A stretch of 8,270 bases of DNA. It comes from Candidatus Eiseniibacteriota bacterium (GTDB lineage Bacteria; Joyebacterota; Joyebacteria; Joyebacterales; Joyebacteraceae). This document shows positions 5,730 through 8,270 of this stretch, in pieces (within the stretch, counting starts at the first letter, position 1; every line of letters begins with the position of its first letter). The stretch covers positions 1 to 8,270 of the forward strand of contig JAUWBY010000091.1 of NCBI GenBank assembly GCA_030609605.1, in the 5' to 3' direction. Made by a program: the position numbers and the translations under genes. Under the pieces are notes generated by a model, which had not been told where the DNA came from, did not search any database, and saw nothing but the letters and a program-made list of their open reading frames with translations.

Positions 5730-7218
5730 GTTTCGTCCTGGGTTTCATGTCGGGGAAGATGTGAGCGAGTTCTACGAGTATCTGGTCGCGGTCGCACACG
5801 CGGGCCAGCTCTTCCAGATGCGTGACACGCTCGTTGAGATCGGTGAACAGGCCGGCGGCCGGAGACTGAACCACCATGACTTTGTCGTGCGACGTCCGAG
5901 AGAGCGTCTCGTTGGAATACCACAGCTCTTCGTGCAGCTTCTCCCCCGGTCTAAGGCCACAGAACTCAATGGCAATGTCCTTGCCGGGTTCGAGTCCCGA
6001 AAGACGAATCAGATGAGCTGCGAGGTCCGCGATGCGGATGGGCTCGCCCATGTCCAGAACGAATACTTCTCCTCCACATCCTGAAAGCCCGGCCTCGAGG
6101 ACCAGCATGGCTGCTTCTCTGATGGTCATGAAGTACCTTGTGACGTCCGGATGCGTGACAGTCACCGGTCCTCCGAGGCGAATCTGCTGACGGAAAAGTG
6201 GAACGACACTACCCCTGCTGGCAAGGACGTTGCCGAATCGAACAGCCATGAGTTTCGTGTCGCATCCGCGCGCTGCGCGTTCAATGAGAATGGATTCTGC
6301 GAGCCGCTTTGATGCTCCCATGGCGCCCATGGGTCTCACTGCCTTGTCGGTCGACAGCATTACAAAACGTTCGGATCCGTAGCGCACCGCCGCATCTACC
6401 AGGATCTTGGTGCCGGTCACGTTGTTCTTTATGGCCTCGTCAGGATAGGCCTCCATCAGATGCACATGTTTGTGAGCCGCTGCGTGGAAAACGATCTCTG
6501 GACGATACTCACGGAAGATACTCTCCAGCGCATGGACGTCGCTGATGCTGCTGATGATGGCGGATCTCTCCACATCCGGGTAGTACTGCCCGATCTCCTG
6601 GTCGATGGCGTATATGCTGTTCTCACCACGACCCATCAGAAGGACATGTCCGGGGGCAAAGGCAGCTACCTGCCTTGCCAACTCCGATCCGATTGATCCG
6701 CCGGCACCCGTGATCAGAACCCGCTTGCCGCCGAGGTCTCCGGTCATCGCCTCCTGGTCGAGCGAAACTGTCTCGCGACCCAGAAGATCCTCCGGTCTGA
6801 CCTTTCGCAGCTGATTGATCGTCACATCACCGAGGATGATCTCCCATACGCCCGGAACGATCTTGAAGGAAGTGCCCGCCTCTTCGCAGAGCCCGACAAC
6901 CTCCCGGATCGTGTGTCCGGATGCAGAGGGCATGGCGATCACGATCTCGTTGATGTCCCGTGCCTTGACGCTCTCGACAAGATCACTGACCGATCCCAGA
7001 ACAGGGACGCCGGAGATCTCTCGGTCCCTCTTGTCTGGATCGTCGTCCAGGAAGCCGACCACTCTGTAGCCGTACTCCGGCCGCAGACGCATCTCCTCGG
7101 CCACCATGCGGCCGGCCGCACCCGCTCCAACGATCAGGGCTCTTGATTCGTTTTGGTCCCGCCCCATGGTCTCTCTGCTGCCTTTCAGCGCGCCGCCTTC
7201 TGGAACCCTCGGAGTCAT
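5704..7218 (-). CDS. CapD/FlaA1/WbpM-like nucleotide-sugar 4,6-dehydratase, without membrane anchor
   Basis: The family converts UDP-HexNAc (usually UDP-GlcNAc) to a UDP-4-keto-6-deoxy sugar, the first step to bacillosamine, QuiNAc, FucNAc and similar sugars. There are two Rossmann domains. An N-terminal CoA-binding-like one (residues ~26-125) has GAGAAG at 31-36. A C-terminal extended SDR domain (~164-440) has GAGGSIGSE at 171-179, HAAAHKHV at 245-252, STDKAVRP at 289-296 and RFGNVLASRGSV at 327-338. The catalytic YxxxK is replaced by M300-x3-K304 in MGASK, as is typical of this family (S/T-M-K triad). WbpM- and PglF-type proteins normally start with about four membrane helices and are about 600 residues long. 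This one is 504 residues, starts almost at the first Rossmann fold and has no hydrophobic segment. The start at 7218 lacks a clear ribosome site. An in-frame ATG at 7165-7167 (residue 18), behind a weak purine-rich AGAGAG, is an equally good start. The last 26 nt overlap the aminotransferase gene. Assignment is sure to family; substrate and product stereochemistry are not determined. Confidence 0.95.
   Translation of the reverse strand: MTPRVPEGGALKGSRETMGRDQNESRALIVGAGAAGRMVAEEMRLRPEYGYRVVGFLDDDPDKRDREISGVPVLGSVSDLVESVKARDINEIVIAMPSASGHTIREVVGLCEEAGTSFKIVPGVWEIILGDVTINQLRKVRPEDLLGRETVSLDQEAMTGDLGGKRVLITGAGGSIGSELARQVAAFAPGHVLLMGRGENSIYAIDQEIGQYYPDVERSAIISSISDVHALESIFREYRPEIVFHAAAHKHVHLMEAYPDEAIKNNVTGTKILVDAAVRYGSERFVMLSTDKAVRPMGAMGASKRLAESILIERAARGCDTKLMAVRFGNVLASRGSVVPLFRQQIRLGGPVTVTHPDVTRYFMTIREAAMLVLEAGLSGCGGEVFVLDMGEPIRIADLAAHLIRLSGLEPGKDIAIEFCGLRPGEKLHEELWYSNETLSRTSHDKVMVVQSPAAGLFTDLNERVTHLEELARVCDRDQILVELAHIFPDMKPRTKHDETNTGS
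5736..5739 (-). promoter_or_regulatory. Putative ribosome binding site of the aminotransferase gene
   Basis: AGGA on the minus strand, 6 nt before ATG 5729, inside the last codons of the dehydratase gene. It favours the overlapping ATG start. A competing GAGG at 5702-5705 would serve the GTG at 5690 instead. Confidence 0.5.
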
Positions 7219-7241
7219 CCGGAAGCCTGGATGCGCGTTGC

Positions 7242-8270
7242 CTAGCGGATAATGGCGACCTTCAGGAACTCAACGTTGCTGTTCGGAAGCCTGACTCTGA
7301 CAATGTAGACGCCACTTGGCACTTCATTGAACGAATCGTCGAGAGATTCCCAGATATAGGGTTCTGTGGACTCAAGCTCAGCCATGAGCTGCCCGCTCAG
7401 GTCAAGGATTTCCACGTGCGAGCCCTCGGGCGCGCCGTAGATCTGCACCATCTGAGCCGATTCGCCTTCCCGCCAAGGGTTAGGATAGACAAAGAGGTTA
7501 CCTGTTCCCGCCACGATTCCTGACCTGAAGAGATTGAGCTCGGTATCGTCGATGAGTTCGTTCACCGACACGGCCCAGACATCGCCGCTGGGCTTGTCCA
7601 CTGCGATGTGATCAATCCTGCTGTCAGCCAGGCCATCCGATTCGTCATACGTGAAAGCGACTCCGAGATTGCCGTAGAGCATGGCGACGCCTTCGTCGGT
7701 TCCGGCCCACATGTGCCCGAGTCCGTCTTCTGCGAGTGCCCGCACCTGACTTCCCGGGAGCCCCCCCACCGTCGTCCAGCTCTCGGAAGTGGAATTGAAG
7801 ACACCGAGGCCTCCAAGTGTTCCTGCCCAGACGCGACCGTTACTCCCAACGGTGAGCGTGTGCACTTGATCATCAGGCAGCCCGTTCTCCTCACCGTAGT
7901 GAAGCCACGTATCATCTGCGAATACAAGGGGGTCACCGTAGTCCCACACATCGATTCCCGCCGCGTTGTATCCGATCCAGAGACGGCCCTCCTGGTCGAC
8001 GACGAGAGCCCGCACGTCGTCATCTGAGAAATTCGTGGAATCAGGTGTCCACGCATTATCGTAGTGTACCCACTCGATCGTATCACCATGGTCGATGAAG
8101 AGCTCCAGGGTTCCAGTGCGGATGTGATTCTCGTCGCGCATACCGAACCAGAGGCGTCCGCTCAGGTCCTCGGCAGTTGAGAAGACTCTCTTATTGGCGA
8201 GGTCGGCTGGGTAGTCGTAGTATGACCACGAGTCGTCGGTCTTGTCCGAGAACGTTCCGTTGTCGTCGAT
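7242..8270 (-). CDS. Secreted beta-propeller protein with C-terminal sorting-like domain (5' end outside window)
   Basis: The frame is open to the window edge, so only the last 342 residues are visible and the signal peptide, if any, is missing. The visible part has at least five degenerate propeller repeats of the two-component-regulator-propeller (Reg_prop) type. Each has the form V-[RH]-x-L-x-x-D-x-x-G-x-[LVM]-W-x-G; examples are VRALVVDQEGRLWIGY (visible residues 86-101), VHTLTVGSNGRVWAGT (136-151) and VRALAEDGLGHMWAGT (176-191), with weaker copies near 29 and 219. From about residue 258 an 85-residue tail begins with LFVYPNPWREGE, continues through VEILDLSGQL and PSGVYIVRVRL, and ends KVAIIR. 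This is the pattern of FlgD-Ig / Por secretion (type IX) C-terminal domains. There is no histidine kinase or regulator domain, so I read it as a surface or exported propeller, not a sensor kinase. The role is unknown. The stop lies 23 nt before the next gene, with no terminator between them. Confidence 0.85.
   Translation of the reverse strand: MDDNGTFSDKTDDSWSYYDYPADLANKRVFSTAEDLSGRLWFGMRDENHIRTGTLELFIDHGDTIEWVHYDNAWTPDSTNFSDDDVRALVVDQEGRLWIGYNAAGIDVWDYGDPLVFADDTWLHYGEENGLPDDQVHTLTVGSNGRVWAGTLGGLGVFNSTSESWTTVGGLPGSQVRALAEDGLGHMWAGTDEGVAMLYGNLGVAFTYDESDGLADSRIDHIAVDKPSGDVWAVSVNELIDDTELNLFRSGIVAGTGNLFVYPNPWREGESAQMVQIYGAPEGSHVEILDLSGQLMAELESTEPYIWESLDDSFNEVPSGVYIVRVRLPNSNVEFLKVAIIR

Noticed and set aside
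7242..8270. Two-component sensor kinase, because the repeats are of the regulator-propeller type
   Set aside because: The protein ends in a sorting-like Ig domain with YPNPW and KVAIIR. No Y_Y_Y, kinase or regulator domain follows the repeats.
1..8270. CRISPR arrays, tRNA or rRNA genes, insertion sequences, att sites, toxin-antitoxin or phage-defence genes
   Set aside because: No regularly spaced repeats, no RNA-gene-like segments, no transposase or integrase motifs. Nearly all of the window is accounted for by seven coherent genes of surface-glycan type.

Overview
The window is a tightly packed run of seven genes, all read on the minus strand, so transcription runs from high to low coordinates. 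It is bacterial and moderately GC-rich. The first gene carries a C-terminal Por/FlgD-type sorting-like domain behind a beta-propeller. That combination is usual in Bacteroidota and in FCB-related candidate phyla (the Eisenbacteria, Latescibacteria, Krumholzibacteria or Zixibacteria type). Placement there is an inference from one domain architecture; no rRNA or marker gene is present.

Layout in transcription order: (1) 8270-7242, the 3' part of a gene for a secreted 'two-component regulator propeller' protein with a C-terminal sorting-like domain; (2) 7218-5704, a CapD/FlaA1/WbpM-like nucleotide-sugar 4,6-dehydratase without the usual membrane anchor; (3) 5729-4530, a DegT/DnrJ/EryC1/StrS PLP sugar aminotransferase; (4) 4524-3565, a FemAB/GNAT-like (BioF2-like) acyl- or aminoacyltransferase; (5) 3548-2274, a polytopic GT87-type (GT-C) glycosyltransferase; (6) 2201-1092, a GT4 glycosyltransferase; (7) 1102-170, a GT2 glycosyltransferase. 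The last 169 bases hold no gene I can support.

Genes 2-7 look like one polysaccharide or glycoconjugate operon. Junctions are overlaps of 26 and 11 nt or gaps of 5, 16 and 72 nt, with no terminator between genes. The simplest reading is that the dehydratase makes a UDP-4-keto-6-deoxy-HexNAc, the aminotransferase turns it into a 4-amino sugar, and the FemAB/GNAT-like protein may acylate the new amino group. GT4 and GT2 would then build the glycan on the cytoplasmic side and GT87 would add a residue from a polyprenyl-phosphate sugar on the outer face. No priming phosphoglycosyltransferase, flippase, polymerase or oligosaccharyltransferase lies in the window, so the locus is probably incomplete at one or both ends.

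I see no phage, CRISPR, transposon, RNA gene or defence system. The more unusual points are the acyltransferase-like gene where a PglD-type enzyme would be expected, the anchorless dehydratase, and a surface propeller protein with a sorting-like tail 23 nt upstream of the glycan genes.
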